NCBI RefSeq assembly: GCF_002742625.1
Contig: NZ_PEBF01000001.1
Span: 620,001-684,000 of the forward strand
Length of the DNA stretch: 64,000 nt
Direction of reading: 5' to 3'
Source of the DNA: Caulobacter sp. FWC2
GTDB taxonomy: Bacteria > Pseudomonadota > Alphaproteobacteria > Caulobacterales > Caulobacteraceae
This document shows positions 53,602 through 61,781 of the stretch, one piece after another (within the stretch, counting starts at the first letter, position 1; each line of letters begins with the position of its first letter). The position numbers were made by a program, and so were the translations under genes. Under the pieces are notes generated by a model. That model was not told where the DNA came from and did no database searches. It saw only the letters and a list, made by a program, of their open reading frames with translations.

Positions 53602-53640
53602 GCGGGTGCTAGAGCGCGGGCGGGCGGGGAGCGTCAACGA

Positions 53641-53668
53641 AAAAGGGCCGCCCCAATGGGACGGCCCC
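53641..53668 (-). terminator. Rho-independent terminator
   Basis: GGGCCGCCCC / GGGACGGCCC with one internal mismatch; on the minus strand followed by a T-run. It terminates the lipoprotein gene at 53813 before mnmC, with the palindromic element in between. Confidence 0.65.
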
Positions 53669-53676
53669 TAACCTCA

Positions 53677-53795
53677 ACCGTCATCCCGCGACTTGTTCGC
53701 GGGACTCATTTGTCCGCCGCAGGTGCGGAGAACGCTCACGCTCTCACATGGAGGCTGAACCATGGGTCCCGCGCATGAAGCGCGGGATGACGGTT
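53677..53795. repeat. 119-bp intergenic palindromic element with a GANTC site
   Basis: Ends are exact 15-bp inverted repeats (AACCGTCATCCCGCG at 53677-53691 and its complement at 53781-53795). It shares the core CCGCCGCAGGTGCGG and GCTGAACCA with the element at 18933, and contains GACTC, a CcrM methylation sequence. Confidence 0.88.
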
Positions 53796-53812
53796 AGTGT
53801 GGTGTGCGAAAG

Positions 53813-54169
53813 CTAGTGACCCGCCTTCTTCTCTTCCGGCTTGGCGGCGGTGGCCGCGTCTGCGGCGGCGGTGGCCGAGGTCGCCGCCGGGGTCGAGGTC
53901 GCGCCGGTGGCCGCGGCGTCGTTGGCGGTCTGCGTGGCGGCATCCGCCGGATCGGCCGGGGCCGCGGCGGCGTCTGCGGCGGCCTTGTTGGCGTCGGCGG
54001 CGGCCTGGTCCTTGGCCGAGGCGGCGTCGGTCACCGTGGAGGCGTCGGCGGCGGCGGCCTTGGCGGCGGCGCTGTCGCCCTCGGCGTCCTCATGCTTGCC
54101 GCCGCAGGCGGCCAGCGACAGGGCCGAGACGGCCACGCCGGCGATGATAAGTTTGCGGATGGTGCTCAT
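53813..54169 (-). CDS. Ala-rich lipoprotein
   Basis: 118 residues. Signal peptide with lipobox LAAC22, so the mature protein is lipid-anchored. The mature part is extremely Ala-rich with Asp/Lys/Thr, low complexity, and ends in KPEEKKAGH. Probably an extended or helical rod in the periplasm. No family is recognised; the composition makes homology calls unreliable. Confidence 0.75.
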   Translation of the reverse strand: MSTIRKLIIAGVAVSALSLAACGGKHEDAEGDSAAAKAAAADASTVTDAASAKDQAAADANKAAADAAAAPADPADAATQTANDAAATGATSTPAATSATAAADAATAAKPEEKKAGH

Positions 54170-54248
54170 GAGGTGTCCCCTAAACGTCGTTGACGGCAAG
54201 GAATACCGGTTCGAAAGCGCGTGCAAGTTACGACGCGCTAACGTGCGC

Positions 54249-55115
54249 CTACTCGTTCGGGATCTGCGACAGCGCCTCTTCCAGCTCGGCGAAGCTGGGC
54301 TGGGCGGGCGAAGGCACGTTGCCGCGGCCGATCTCGACCGAGATCTGGGCGGCGTTGCCGTGCAGGTGGGCCACGAGAACGGCCTGGATGATCTTGTAGA
54401 AGGCGCCGTCCTCGTTGACGACGGCCTGCAGGCGCGTGGCCATCGGGCCGACGATGCCATAGGCGATGAACACGCCCAGGAAGGTGCCGACCAGGGCGCC
54501 GCCGATCATGCCGCCGAGGACGGCCGGCGGTTCGGTGATCGAGCCCATGGTCTTGATGACGCCCAGCACGGCGGCGACGATGCCCAGCGCGGGGAGCGCG
54601 TCGGCCATGTTTTGCAGAGCGTGGGCCGGCTCAAGCGCCTCGTGGTGGTGCTTCTCGAGCTGCTTCTCCATCGCGTCCTCGACCTGGTGGGGGTCCTCCA
54701 GGTTCATGGTCATCATCCGCAGGGTGTCGCAGATGAAGTCGACGGCGAAGTGGTCGTGGGTGATCTTGGGGTAGCGGGCGAAGATCGTGCTCTCGCCCGG
54801 CTTTTCGATGTGGCTTTCCAGGGCGATGACGCCCTTGGACTTCATCGTCTTGGTCAGCAGGAACAGCAGGGATAGCAGGTCGCGATAGTCAGACGGCTTC
54901 CACTTGGGACCCTTGAAGATCTTGCCGAAACCGCCGGCCGTGCCCTTGATGACGACCATCGAGTTGGAGATCAGGAAGGCGGCCACGGCCGCGCCCAGAA
55001 TGGCCATCAGCTCGTGCGGGGCGGCTTCGATGATCACGTCCAGCTTGCCGCCACCCATCAGATAGCTGCCGAACACCATGCCGAAGAGCATGACGATGCC
55101 AATGATCTGGAACAT
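54249..55115 (-). CDS. motA: Flagellar motor stator protein MotA
   Basis: 288 residues with four transmembrane helices (about 3-22, 33-52, 172-192 and 202-222). Motifs include the cytoplasmic loop FARYPKITHDHFAVDFICDTLRMM and PALGIVAAVLGVIKTMGSI with GGMIGGALVGTFLGVFIAYG (read separately). MotA and MotB form the proton-driven stator. motB is not adjacent, which is also the case in Caulobacter crescentus. Confidence 0.96.
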   Translation of the reverse strand: MFQIIGIVMLFGMVFGSYLMGGGKLDVIIEAAPHELMAILGAAVAAFLISNSMVVIKGTAGGFGKIFKGPKWKPSDYRDLLSLLFLLTKTMKSKGVIALESHIEKPGESTIFARYPKITHDHFAVDFICDTLRMMTMNLEDPHQVEDAMEKQLEKHHHEALEPAHALQNMADALPALGIVAAVLGVIKTMGSITEPPAVLGGMIGGALVGTFLGVFIAYGIVGPMATRLQAVVNEDGAFYKIIQAVLVAHLHGNAAQISVEIGRGNVPSPAQPSFAELEEALSQIPNE

Positions 55116-55278
55116 GGTGGAGACCGACCCCGAGAATGAAGCCGCATGATCGCGGTTAATGATTAAGCCAAGGTTTTCACTCGGTCATCCTAACGTCTGT
55201 GATCCGCGACACATTGCGCTTGGGACCTAAAAATCGCGTCTATCGGGTTCTGATGCTTCCCTCGGAACGGGAGGCGGC

Positions 55279-55292
55279 CTAACAAGTGTTTG
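55279..55292. promoter_or_regulatory. PsrA-like operator before MFS gene
   Basis: The plus strand reads CTAACAAGTGTTTG; reverse complement CAAACACTTGTTAG fits CAAACANNYGTT. It abuts the start codon of the MFS gene at 55293. Confidence 0.5.
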
Positions 55293-56606
55293 ATGACTGG
55301 GGAGTCCAAAGAGGCCCGGGATAACCGGGCGCCGTTCGCGATCCTCTTTGGCGTGTCCGTGGCGACCGCCATGGGGAACAACGGCATGCTGTCGGTGCTT
55401 CCGGCGATTGGCCGCCAGATCGGCATCCCCGACGCCATGGTCGCGGCCATCTTCTCTCTGTCGGCGGTGCTGTGGGCGATCACCTCGCCGCTGTGGGCCC
55501 GCCAGTCGGACATCAGGGGGCGAAAGCCGCTGATCCTGCTGGGGCTTGCGGGCTTTTCCGTCTCGATGCTGCTTTGCGCCCTGGTGGTGTCGGCCGGGCT
55601 GCATCACCTAGCCCCGCCGATGGTGATCTTCGTCGCCTTCCTGCTGTGCCGGGCGCTGTTCGGGACCTTCGGTTCAGCGGCCAATCCGGCCACCCAGGCC
55701 TATATGGCCGAGCGCACCAGCCGCGAGGAGCGCACCCAGACCATGGCCACCCTGGCCGGGGCCTTCGGTCTCGGCACGGTGGTCGGCCCGCTGCTGGCCC
55801 CGCTGTTCGTGCTGCCGGGCGTGGGCCTGGCCGGGCCGATGTTCGCTTTCGCCCTGCTGGCGGCGGGCATGATGGTGGTCGTCCAGCGCGGCCTGCCCGA
55901 GACCTTCAAGCCCGGACGCGGCGAGACCCTGCCCCGCCGCGGGATGGGCCTGCCCTGGCGCGGCGGCGATGTGGCCCTGTGGCGGGATCCGCGTCTAAAG
56001 CCCTTCCTGATCTTCGGCTTCCTGGTCGCCGCCTGCCAGACCGCCCAGACCCAGACCCTGGGCTTCCTGATCATCGACAAGCTGGGCCTGCCGCCGGTCA
56101 AGGCTCAGGGCTTCATCACCCTGGCGATGGCGGCCGGCGCCGTCGCCGCGCTGCTGGCCCAGTGGGGCCTGATCCGCATGTTCCGCATGGGGCCGCGAGA
56201 CCTGATGCGCTGGGGCGTCGGCTGCGCGGCGATCGGCAACATCGTCGTCGCCTTCGCGCCCGACTACGCCGCCGTCGCGATCGGCTACGCCATCGCCAGC
56301 CTGGGCTATGGCTTCGCTCGGCCAGGCTTCACGGCGGGGGCGTCGCTGTCGGTGGACTCCAAGGACCAGGCCGGCGCGGCCGGCGCCATCGCCGCGATCA
56401 ACGGCCTCAATGTCGTGGTCGCGCCCCTGTTCGTCCTGCTCTACGAGCGCATCGGCTGGGGACCGTTCGTGCTGAACGCGGCGATCCTGACGGCCCTGGT
56501 CGTCTACGCTCTGCGCCAGGCGACCCTGCGCGCGGTCGACAAGACCGGCGCGCGGGAAGAGGCGACCATCGCGGGGCTGGAGCAGTCGGACGAGGGCGGG
56601 GTCTAA
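55293..56606 (+). CDS. MFS transporter, Tet/TCR-like
   Basis: 437 residues from the ATG at 55293; a TTG one codon earlier is also in frame. Twelve hydrophobic segments are seen, with the MFS motif A SPLWARQSDIRGRKPLIL and a Tet-type PATQAYMAERTSREERTQTMATLAG antiporter region read in parts. Probably a drug or metabolite proton antiporter. The PsrA-like site abutting the start hints at fatty-acid-linked control. It overlaps the convergent fixK stop by 4 bp. Confidence 0.88.
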   Translation: MTGESKEARDNRAPFAILFGVSVATAMGNNGMLSVLPAIGRQIGIPDAMVAAIFSLSAVLWAITSPLWARQSDIRGRKPLILLGLAGFSVSMLLCALVVSAGLHHLAPPMVIFVAFLLCRALFGTFGSAANPATQAYMAERTSREERTQTMATLAGAFGLGTVVGPLLAPLFVLPGVGLAGPMFAFALLAAGMMVVVQRGLPETFKPGRGETLPRRGMGLPWRGGDVALWRDPRLKPFLIFGFLVAACQTAQTQTLGFLIIDKLGLPPVKAQGFITLAMAAGAVAALLAQWGLIRMFRMGPRDLMRWGVGCAAIGNIVVAFAPDYAAVAIGYAIASLGYGFARPGFTAGASLSVDSKDQAGAAGAIAAINGLNVVVAPLFVLLYERIGWGPFVLNAAILTALVVYALRQATLRAVDKTGAREEATIAGLEQSDEGGV

Positions 56607-57247
56607 TCGACCATCCGCTCCAGCGCCCGGCGATCCTTGAGCACCACGTGCCGGACGCTGGGCAGGGCGATCAGGCCTTCGTCCTGCAAGGCCGTCAGCG
56701 TTCGCGAGACGGTTTCGATGGTCAGGCCCAGATAGTCGGCCATGTCCTGGCGGCCCATCGGCACGTCCAGTTCGGCGCGGGCGTGGGTGCGTTCGGCGAT
56801 GTCCAGAAGCAGGCCGACGACCCGCTCCTGGGCCGAGCGACGGCCGAGCATCAGCACGTGGTCCTGGCTGCGTTGCAGGACCTCGGCGGTGACGCGGAAC
56901 AGGGCCCGGGCGGCGTCGCTGCGGGTGGCGGCCAGGTCGCTGAGCGCCCCGCGCCGGATCATCCGGACGCTGGCGTCGGTCAGGGCCTCGGCGGTGATGC
57001 GGTGGGTGGCGCCCATCTCCAGGCCGAAATACTCGCCGGCGAAGTGGAAGTCGTCGATCTGGCGGCGACCGTCGCGCAGGATGCGGTAGGTCCGCACCGC
57101 GCCAGACACCACCTGATAGACGTAGTCGGCGGCCTCGCCCTCGCCAAAGATCTCCTCGTCGCGCGAGAAGCGCGGGCAGGCGCCGGGAATGGCCAGCACG
57201 GTGTCGAGAGCGGTGGGAGCGGCGTCGATGCGAAGCGGAGACAGCAT
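56603..57247 (-). CDS. fixK: Crp/Fnr-family regulator FixK
   Basis: 214 residues. The N-terminal cyclic-nucleotide-like beta barrel (EIFGEGEAADYVYQVVSGAVRTYR) lacks the FNR cysteine cluster, as in FixK. The C-terminal HTH GRQDMADYLGLTIETVSRTLTAL contains the E-x-x-S-R recognition residues that read TTGA-N6-TCAA. FixK is produced by FixLJ at low oxygen and activates microaerobic genes. A FixJ-like box lies 68-83 bp upstream. It is divergent from fixT. Confidence 0.93.
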   Translation of the reverse strand: MLSPLRIDAAPTALDTVLAIPGACPRFSRDEEIFGEGEAADYVYQVVSGAVRTYRILRDGRRQIDDFHFAGEYFGLEMGATHRITAEALTDASVRMIRRGALSDLAATRSDAARALFRVTAEVLQRSQDHVLMLGRRSAQERVVGLLLDIAERTHARAELDVPMGRQDMADYLGLTIETVSRTLTALQDEGLIALPSVRHVVLKDRRALERMVD

Positions 57248-57314
57248 GGAAAGACCCTTCTGTTGGTAGGGTCATGCGCCTATTGCGGCCTTCGCGATAT
57301 TCGGGAACCGCGCC

Positions 57315-57330
57315 TAAGGAAACCCCCTTA
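57315..57330 (-). promoter_or_regulatory. Candidate FixJ binding site upstream of fixK
   Basis: On the minus strand it reads TAAGGGGGTTTCCTTA, similar to FixJ sites of the TAAGTA-GTTTCC type known in rhizobial fixK and nifA promoters. It is 68-83 bp before the fixK start. Confidence 0.5.
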
Positions 57331-57353
57331 CGCGAGCATGCGGTATCGACGGT

Positions 57354-57367
57354 TTGAGGCGGATCAA
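57354..57367. promoter_or_regulatory. FixK/FNR box upstream of fixT
   Basis: TTGA-GGCGGA-TCAA is a perfect half-site pair. Its centre (57360.5) is 41.5 bp from the fixT ATG (57402), the standard class II activation distance to a transcription start, which would make the fixT mRNA leaderless. Confidence 0.75.
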
Positions 57368-57401
57368 TCCACCTGGACCGCCGACCCTGCACAATGGGAT
57401 C

Positions 57402-57728
57402 ATGACGGACCTCCCCCTCATCCTGCTGCTCGTCGAGGACGAGCCCCTCCGCGAGGCGCTTCGCTTCTCGTTGGAGACCGAGGGCTATGTGGTGGGCGTG
57501 CGGCCAGACGGGCGACCGGTGGCGGCAGTGGTCATCGACGACGCGCGGGACGAGTGGCCCGCTGTAGGCGAGAGCCCGACGATCGTGCTGACAGGGGACG
57601 TCGAGCGGCTGGTGCGCCGGGGCGTGCAAGGCGTATCTCTGGTGGAGAAGCCGCTGCTGGGGGACGCGCTGAGCGTGCGGCTGAGCGAAGTGATCAGGGC
57701 TAACCAAACATTCTCATCCCGGCCTTAG
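57402..57728 (+). CDS. fixT: FixT-like receiver-domain antikinase
   Basis: 108 residues from the ATG at 57402. Receiver-like fold: ILLLVEDEPLREALRFSLETEG at the start (read in two parts), VVIDDAR, IVLTGD and LVEKPLL. Its place between fixK and fixJL and the FixK box identify it as FixT, which inhibits FixL autokinase as a feedback loop. It has no cysteine at all, unlike the Fe-S-binding FixT reported from Caulobacter crescentus. It has almost no ribosome site, consistent with a leaderless mRNA. Confidence 0.85.
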   Translation: MTDLPLILLLVEDEPLREALRFSLETEGYVVGVRPDGRPVAAVVIDDARDEWPAVGESPTIVLTGDVERLVRRGVQGVSLVEKPLLGDALSVRLSEVIRANQTFSSRP

Positions 57729-57751
57729 CGAAGCGGAGGTCGGGGCAGCGC

Positions 57752-58375
57752 TCAGCCGCCCCGCACCGACAGCGTCATCCGCACCAGCGCCGCCAGGTTG
57801 TCTGCCTGCATCTTGGTCATCAGCTTGGCGCGGTAGATCTCCACCGTCCGGGGGCTGATGCCCAGTTCGCGGGCGATGACCTTGTTGGCGTGGCCGGCGA
57901 CGACACCGTCCAGCACCTGGCGCTCGCGTTCGGACAGGGTCTCCAGGCGGTGCAGGATCGCGGCCTGGTCGTCGGTGACCGGCGCGGCCTCGGCGGCCTT
58001 GATGGCGCGGGCCAGGGCGTCCAGCATCCGGGCGTCCGAGAAGGGCTTTTCGATGAAGTCGACGACCCCCGAGCGCATGGCCTCGACGGCCATCGGGATG
58101 TCGCCGTGGCCGGTGATCATCACGATCGGCATCTTGACCTTCAGGGCCGCCAGCCGCGCGACCAGCTCCTGGCCGCTCATCTCGGGCATGCGCACGTCGG
58201 TGATCACCACGCCGGGCTTGGCGTCCGGCAGGGCGTCGAGGAAGGCCGGGGCGCTGGCGTAGGCGATGACCTCGAAGTCGGCGGACTCCAGCAGGAAGGC
58301 CAGCGACTCGCGGGCGCTCTCGTCGTCGTCGACCACGTGCACGACGTGGGGCGCCAAGGGGGCGGCGTCAGTCAT
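57752..58375 (-). CDS. fixJ: Two-component response regulator FixJ
   Basis: 207 residues from the ATG at 58375. Receiver with D60 ([13 protein letters not shown]), ITGHGD and FIEKPF, then a LuxR/FixJ-type HTH ([40 protein letters not shown] read in parts). Phosphorylated by FixL under low oxygen, it activates fixK. Its start overlaps the fixL stop by 8 bp, so the two are translationally coupled. Confidence 0.95.
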   Translation of the reverse strand: MTDAAPLAPHVVHVVDDDESARESLAFLLESADFEVIAYASAPAFLDALPDAKPGVVITDVRMPEMSGQELVARLAALKVKMPIVMITGHGDIPMAVEAMRSGVVDFIEKPFSDARMLDALARAIKAAEAAPVTDDQAAILHRLETLSERERQVLDGVVAGHANKVIARELGISPRTVEIYRAKLMTKMQADNLAALVRMTLSVRGG

Positions 58376-59846
58376 CAACGGACTCCTTGTTATGATCGGC
58401 GGGCGGCAGGGTGAAGCGGAACAGCGCCCCGCCGCCGGGATTGGCCTCGGCCCAGATGCGACCGCCGTGCGCCTCGATGATCGAGCGCGAGATCGACAGG
58501 CCCACCCCCATGCCCTGCGGCTTGGTGGTCATGAATGGCTGGAACAGGCGCTCCAGCACCTCGGGCGCGATGCCGGGGCCGGTGTCGGCGACGCTGACCT
58601 GCGACCAGCCCTGGTCGGTCACAGCGCTGGTGATGGTCAGGGCCTTTCGGCGCGCGCCGCCCTCCTGCATGGCGTCGATGCCGTTGCGGATCAGGTTCAG
58701 CAGCACCTGCTGCACCTGGACCCGGTCGGCATAGACGTCGTCAGCGGCGGGATCCAAAGACAGGCGCACGTCGACCTGGCGATCGCGTTCGCCGATCAGG
58801 GCGAGGGCCGAGGCCTCCTCGATCAGCTTGGACAGGCTCTCGTCGGCCCGCTCGCTTGCCCCGCGGCGGACGAAGTCGCGCATGCGGTGGATCACCTCGC
58901 CGGCCCTCAACGCCTGGGCGGCGGCGCGGTCGATGGCGTCGCGGACCTTGGCCTGGTCGGCCTCGCGGCCCCGGTCGATCAGGCGACGCGAACCGGTCAG
59001 CAGGTTGGCGATGGCCGACAGCGGCTGGTTCAGTTCGTGGGCCAGGGTCGAGGCCATCTCGCCCATGGCCGTCAGGCGCGAGACGTGGACCAGCTCGTTC
59101 TGCAGTTCCTGCAGGCGCGTTTCGGTCTCCTGGCTCTGGGTCAGGTCGCGGATGAAGCCAGTATAGGAGGGCGTCGAGCCCTTGGTCTCGCCGACCGCTA
59201 GTTCCATGGGGAAGGTCGAGCCGTCCTTGCGCTGTCCCACCACGACCCGGCCGACGCCGATGATTCGCCTCTCGCCGGTGCGATGGTAGCGCTGGATGTA
59301 CTCGTCGTGGGCGGCCGCGTGCGGCTCGGGCATCAGCATCTTGACGTTCTTGCCCAGGACCTCGTCCGTGCTCCAGCCGAACATCCGCTCGGCGGCGGGG
59401 CTGAACGAGGTCATGATCCCAGCGCGGTCGATGACCACCACCCCGTCGGGCACGGTGTCGAGGATCGAGCGCAGATGGTCGTTGACCGCCGCCTCGCGCC
59501 GCCGCGCGGCATGGAACCAGCCGCCGCCCACGGCCATGCCGAATCCCACCGACAGGAAGATCGCCGCGCAGAGACCGCTGACCAGGTTGAACGGGATCTC
59601 GCGCGTCACCCACCAGACGCTGCTCCAGGCGAAGGTGGTGGCGAAGGCCCCCGGACCGAGGCCCCCGAGCGCGGCGCTGACCAGCACGGCCGGCACGAAC
59701 AGCAGGAACGACGACGGCGCGGTGAAGTCCGCCGGCAGGTACAGGCGCGCGACCGCCGTCGCCATCACCGCCGCGAAGGCGGCGAGATAGGCGGTGGGGT
59801 GCGGGTCGCTGTAGAGCGTGGAGGACAGGCCCCGGGCAGGCTTCAT
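58368..59846 (-). CDS. fixL: Oxygen sensor histidine kinase FixL
   Basis: 492 residues. Several N-terminal transmembrane helices (to about residue 110), then a heme PAS domain: H180 in [11 protein letters not shown] is the probable heme ligand, and R186 and R200 match the distal and propionate arginines of FixL. The kinase core has H270 ([13 protein letters not shown]), N/G boxes RNGIDAM, DTGPGI and [11 protein letters not shown]. Oxygen binding to heme inhibits the kinase. Promoter-like TATAAG lies near 59869-59874. Confidence 0.95.
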   Translation of the reverse strand: MKPARGLSSTLYSDPHPTAYLAAFAAVMATAVARLYLPADFTAPSSFLLFVPAVLVSAALGGLGPGAFATTFAWSSVWWVTREIPFNLVSGLCAAIFLSVGFGMAVGGGWFHAARRREAAVNDHLRSILDTVPDGVVVIDRAGIMTSFSPAAERMFGWSTDEVLGKNVKMLMPEPHAAAHDEYIQRYHRTGERRIIGVGRVVVGQRKDGSTFPMELAVGETKGSTPSYTGFIRDLTQSQETETRLQELQNELVHVSRLTAMGEMASTLAHELNQPLSAIANLLTGSRRLIDRGREADQAKVRDAIDRAAAQALRAGEVIHRMRDFVRRGASERADESLSKLIEEASALALIGERDRQVDVRLSLDPAADDVYADRVQVQQVLLNLIRNGIDAMQEGGARRKALTITSAVTDQGWSQVSVADTGPGIAPEVLERLFQPFMTTKPQGMGVGLSISRSIIEAHGGRIWAEANPGGGALFRFTLPPADHNKESVDD

Positions 59847-59885
59847 CGGTGTTCCCAGTCTTGAGCGCCTTATAGCCGGCCGGGT

Positions 59886-59899
59886 TTGAGCCAGGTCAA
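59886..59899. promoter_or_regulatory. FixK/FNR box between fixL and small membrane peptide gene
   Basis: TTGA-GCCAGG-TCAA, a perfect half-site pair, centred about 63 bp upstream of the peptide start at 59956 and about 46 bp upstream of fixL. Confidence 0.65.
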
Positions 59900-59955
59900 G
59901 GCGCGATCATTGCGTAGGTCGGAGGCTGAGCGCTTCAAGCAAAGGGAGCGCTCCG

Positions 59956-60057
59956 ATGTCGGGTGGGCAAATGGCGTATCTGGGTCTGGTGATCGCGTCG
60001 TTCACGGCGTTCGCCGTGGTTCTGTTCGTGACCTATATCCGGGTGAACATGAAGTAG
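59956..60057 (+). CDS. 33-residue single-pass membrane peptide
   Basis: The ORF has AAGGGAG about eight bases before ATG and encodes a peptide with one hydrophobic helix (AYLGLVIASFTAFAVVLFVTY read in two parts) and a basic end RVNMK. A FixK box lies upstream. It is not CydX-like in sequence. It lies between fixL and cydDC. Small hydrophobic peptides often associate with membrane oxidases or kinases, but its partner is unknown. It was identified by eye from the ribosome site and hydrophobicity. Confidence 0.65.
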   Translation: MSGGQMAYLGLVIASFTAFAVVLFVTYIRVNMK

Positions 60058-60176
60058 CTGGGGCGCTCCCAAGTCGAGCTGGGAGCGTCCCATCGAGCCC
60101 GATTTCCCCTGCAAGGGCAGGGGCCAAGATCCATCCATGCCTTTTGGGTTTTCGCGACGGCCCTCGCGTCTAATCC
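60058..60176. other. Intergenic hairpins including repeat-like sequence
   Basis: GGGGCGCTCCCA / TGGGAGCGTCCC (60061-60092) forms a stem after the peptide gene without a T-tract, followed by a second stem CCCCTGCAAGGGCAGGGG. The nearby sequence CCGGCCTTCGCCGG at 60209-60222 is inside the cydC 3' end. Confidence 0.5.
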
Positions 60177-61781
60177 TCAAGCGTTCGTGGGTTCGATCTG
60201 GGCTCCGGCCTTCGCCGGGGAGATCGGGTTTTTGTTTGCGTTCATCTCCACCCGTCGCCCACAGATCGCCGCTGGCGCCGCGCGGTGGCTGACCAGCACC
60301 AGGCCCTGGCCGGTGCGCTTCAGGCGGTCGCGTAACCTTTCCACCACAAGAGCCTCCGTCGCCGCGTCCAGCCCTTCGGTGGGCTCGTCCAGCAGCAGCC
60401 ACGGCGCATCCCGCAGATAGGCCCGCGCCAAGGCCAGGCGCCGCCGCTCGCCGCCGGACAGGCGCTCGCCGTCGTCGCCGATAGAGGCGGCCAGGCCTTG
60501 CGGCGCGGCGCGGATGCGGTCGGCCAGGGCGGCGGCTTCAAGTACGTCCCACAGCTGAGCGTCGGTCGCCTTGGGCGCGGCCAGGCGCAGATTGTCGCGC
60601 ACCGTGCCGGCGATCAGGCCGGCGTCCTGCGGCAGCCAGGCGAAGGCGAAACGGGGCAGGGCGGTTTGGCCGCGCAGGCCCAGCAGGGTCTCGATCGCGG
60701 TGGTCTTGCCGCAGCCGGACGGGCCGACGACCGCCAGGCGTTCCCCTGGCTTCAGGGTCTGGCCGAGGATCGTCAGGCCGGGCGGCGTCTCGGGCGCGGC
60801 TTCGGCCGGCCTGGCGCGATATTGCAGCACCGCATCAAGGCGCTCGCGCGCTTCCCGCGCCGCGCCGTCCTGGTCGAAGGCGTGGGCGAGGCCCGCCAGG
60901 GCGTCGATGCTCATGGCGGCGGCCAGACCGGCCAGGGCCGCCAGCGGCGCGCCGGCCGGGGCCGCGCTGGCGACGGCGGCGGCGACCGCGACGCCAAGCA
61001 GGGCGGCCTGGCTCATCAGGATCAGCCCCTGGGCGCGGGCGGCGGCCAGGCGCGCCGCGTCGAGTTCGGCGGCCTTGGCGTTCAGCGTCTCACCGGCCCA
61101 GGCGTCCAGGCCGTAGGCGCGAAGTTCGGCCGAGGCGGCGACGAGGGCGGCGGTGGTCTCCTTCAGCGCCCCGATCCTGGCCTGCACGGCGGCGCGGGCG
61201 GGCGTCGAGAAGCGCTTGGCCAGGGCGCGGGCGACCAGGATCGCGGCGCCGGCGGTCAGCAGGATCACGACGGCGGGCAGCCAGCCGGCCAGGGCGGCCA
61301 GGACCAGGCCCGAGCCTAGGCCTGCGACGGCGCTCCAGGGGGCGGACAGGCGGACGAAGCGGGTCTCGATTGCGTCGACGTCCTGGACGAGGCGGGCCGA
61401 GGCCTCGCCGCGCGACAGGGTCAGCGACTCCGAAGGCGGGGCGGCGGCCAGGCTCTCGAATACCGCGGGACGGATGACGGCCAGGGCGCGCAGGGCGGCG
61501 GCGTGTCCGGACAGGCGCTCGCCATAGCGCGCGGCGGTGCGCAGGATGGCCAGCAGGCGGATCATCGCGCTGGGGATCAGCACGTTGAACGTATGGGCCG
61601 CAGCCAGGCCCGCCAGGCCGGCGGCGGCGCTGGCGACGATGAACCAGCCGGACAGGCCCAGCAGGATGGTCGAGGCCGCGCCCACGACGACGGCGCTGGC
61701 GATGGCCAGCCGCAAGGCGTCGGCGCGCTCGCGCTTCTGGGCGCGGATCAGGGCGTCGAGGGGACTCGCGGGGTTCGTCAC
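60177..61781 (-). CDS. cydC: Cytochrome bd assembly ABC transporter CydC
   Basis: 534 residues starting at GTG 61781, whose GTGA overlaps the cydD stop. Six membrane helices (to about 300) are followed by the ATPase: Walker A GPSGCGKTT, signature LSGGERRRLALARA, Walker B PWLLLDEPTEGLD and H-loop VSHRAAP. With CydD it exports glutathione/cysteine or heme-related reductant needed to assemble cytochrome bd. The last about 22 residues, including ISPAKAGAQ, lie on a palindromic repeat and look like read-through into an intergenic element. Confidence 0.92.
   Translation of the reverse strand: MTNPASPLDALIRAQKRERADALRLAIASAVVVGAASTILLGLSGWFIVASAAAGLAGLAAAHTFNVLIPSAMIRLLAILRTAARYGERLSGHAAALRALAVIRPAVFESLAAAPPSESLTLSRGEASARLVQDVDAIETRFVRLSAPWSAVAGLGSGLVLAALAGWLPAVVILLTAGAAILVARALAKRFSTPARAAVQARIGALKETTAALVAASAELRAYGLDAWAGETLNAKAAELDAARLAAARAQGLILMSQAALLGVAVAAAVASAAPAGAPLAALAGLAAAMSIDALAGLAHAFDQDGAAREARERLDAVLQYRARPAEAAPETPPGLTILGQTLKPGERLAVVGPSGCGKTTAIETLLGLRGQTALPRFAFAWLPQDAGLIAGTVRDNLRLAAPKATDAQLWDVLEAAALADRIRAAPQGLAASIGDDGERLSGGERRRLALARAYLRDAPWLLLDEPTEGLDAATEALVVERLRDRLKRTGQGLVLVSHRAAPAAICGRRVEMNANKNPISPAKAGAQIEPTNA

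Noticed and set aside
53797..54193. Plus-strand Gly/Arg-rich ORFs opposite the lipoprotein gene
   Set aside because: They are complements of GCC/GCG alanine runs; the minus frame has a lipobox and a good start.
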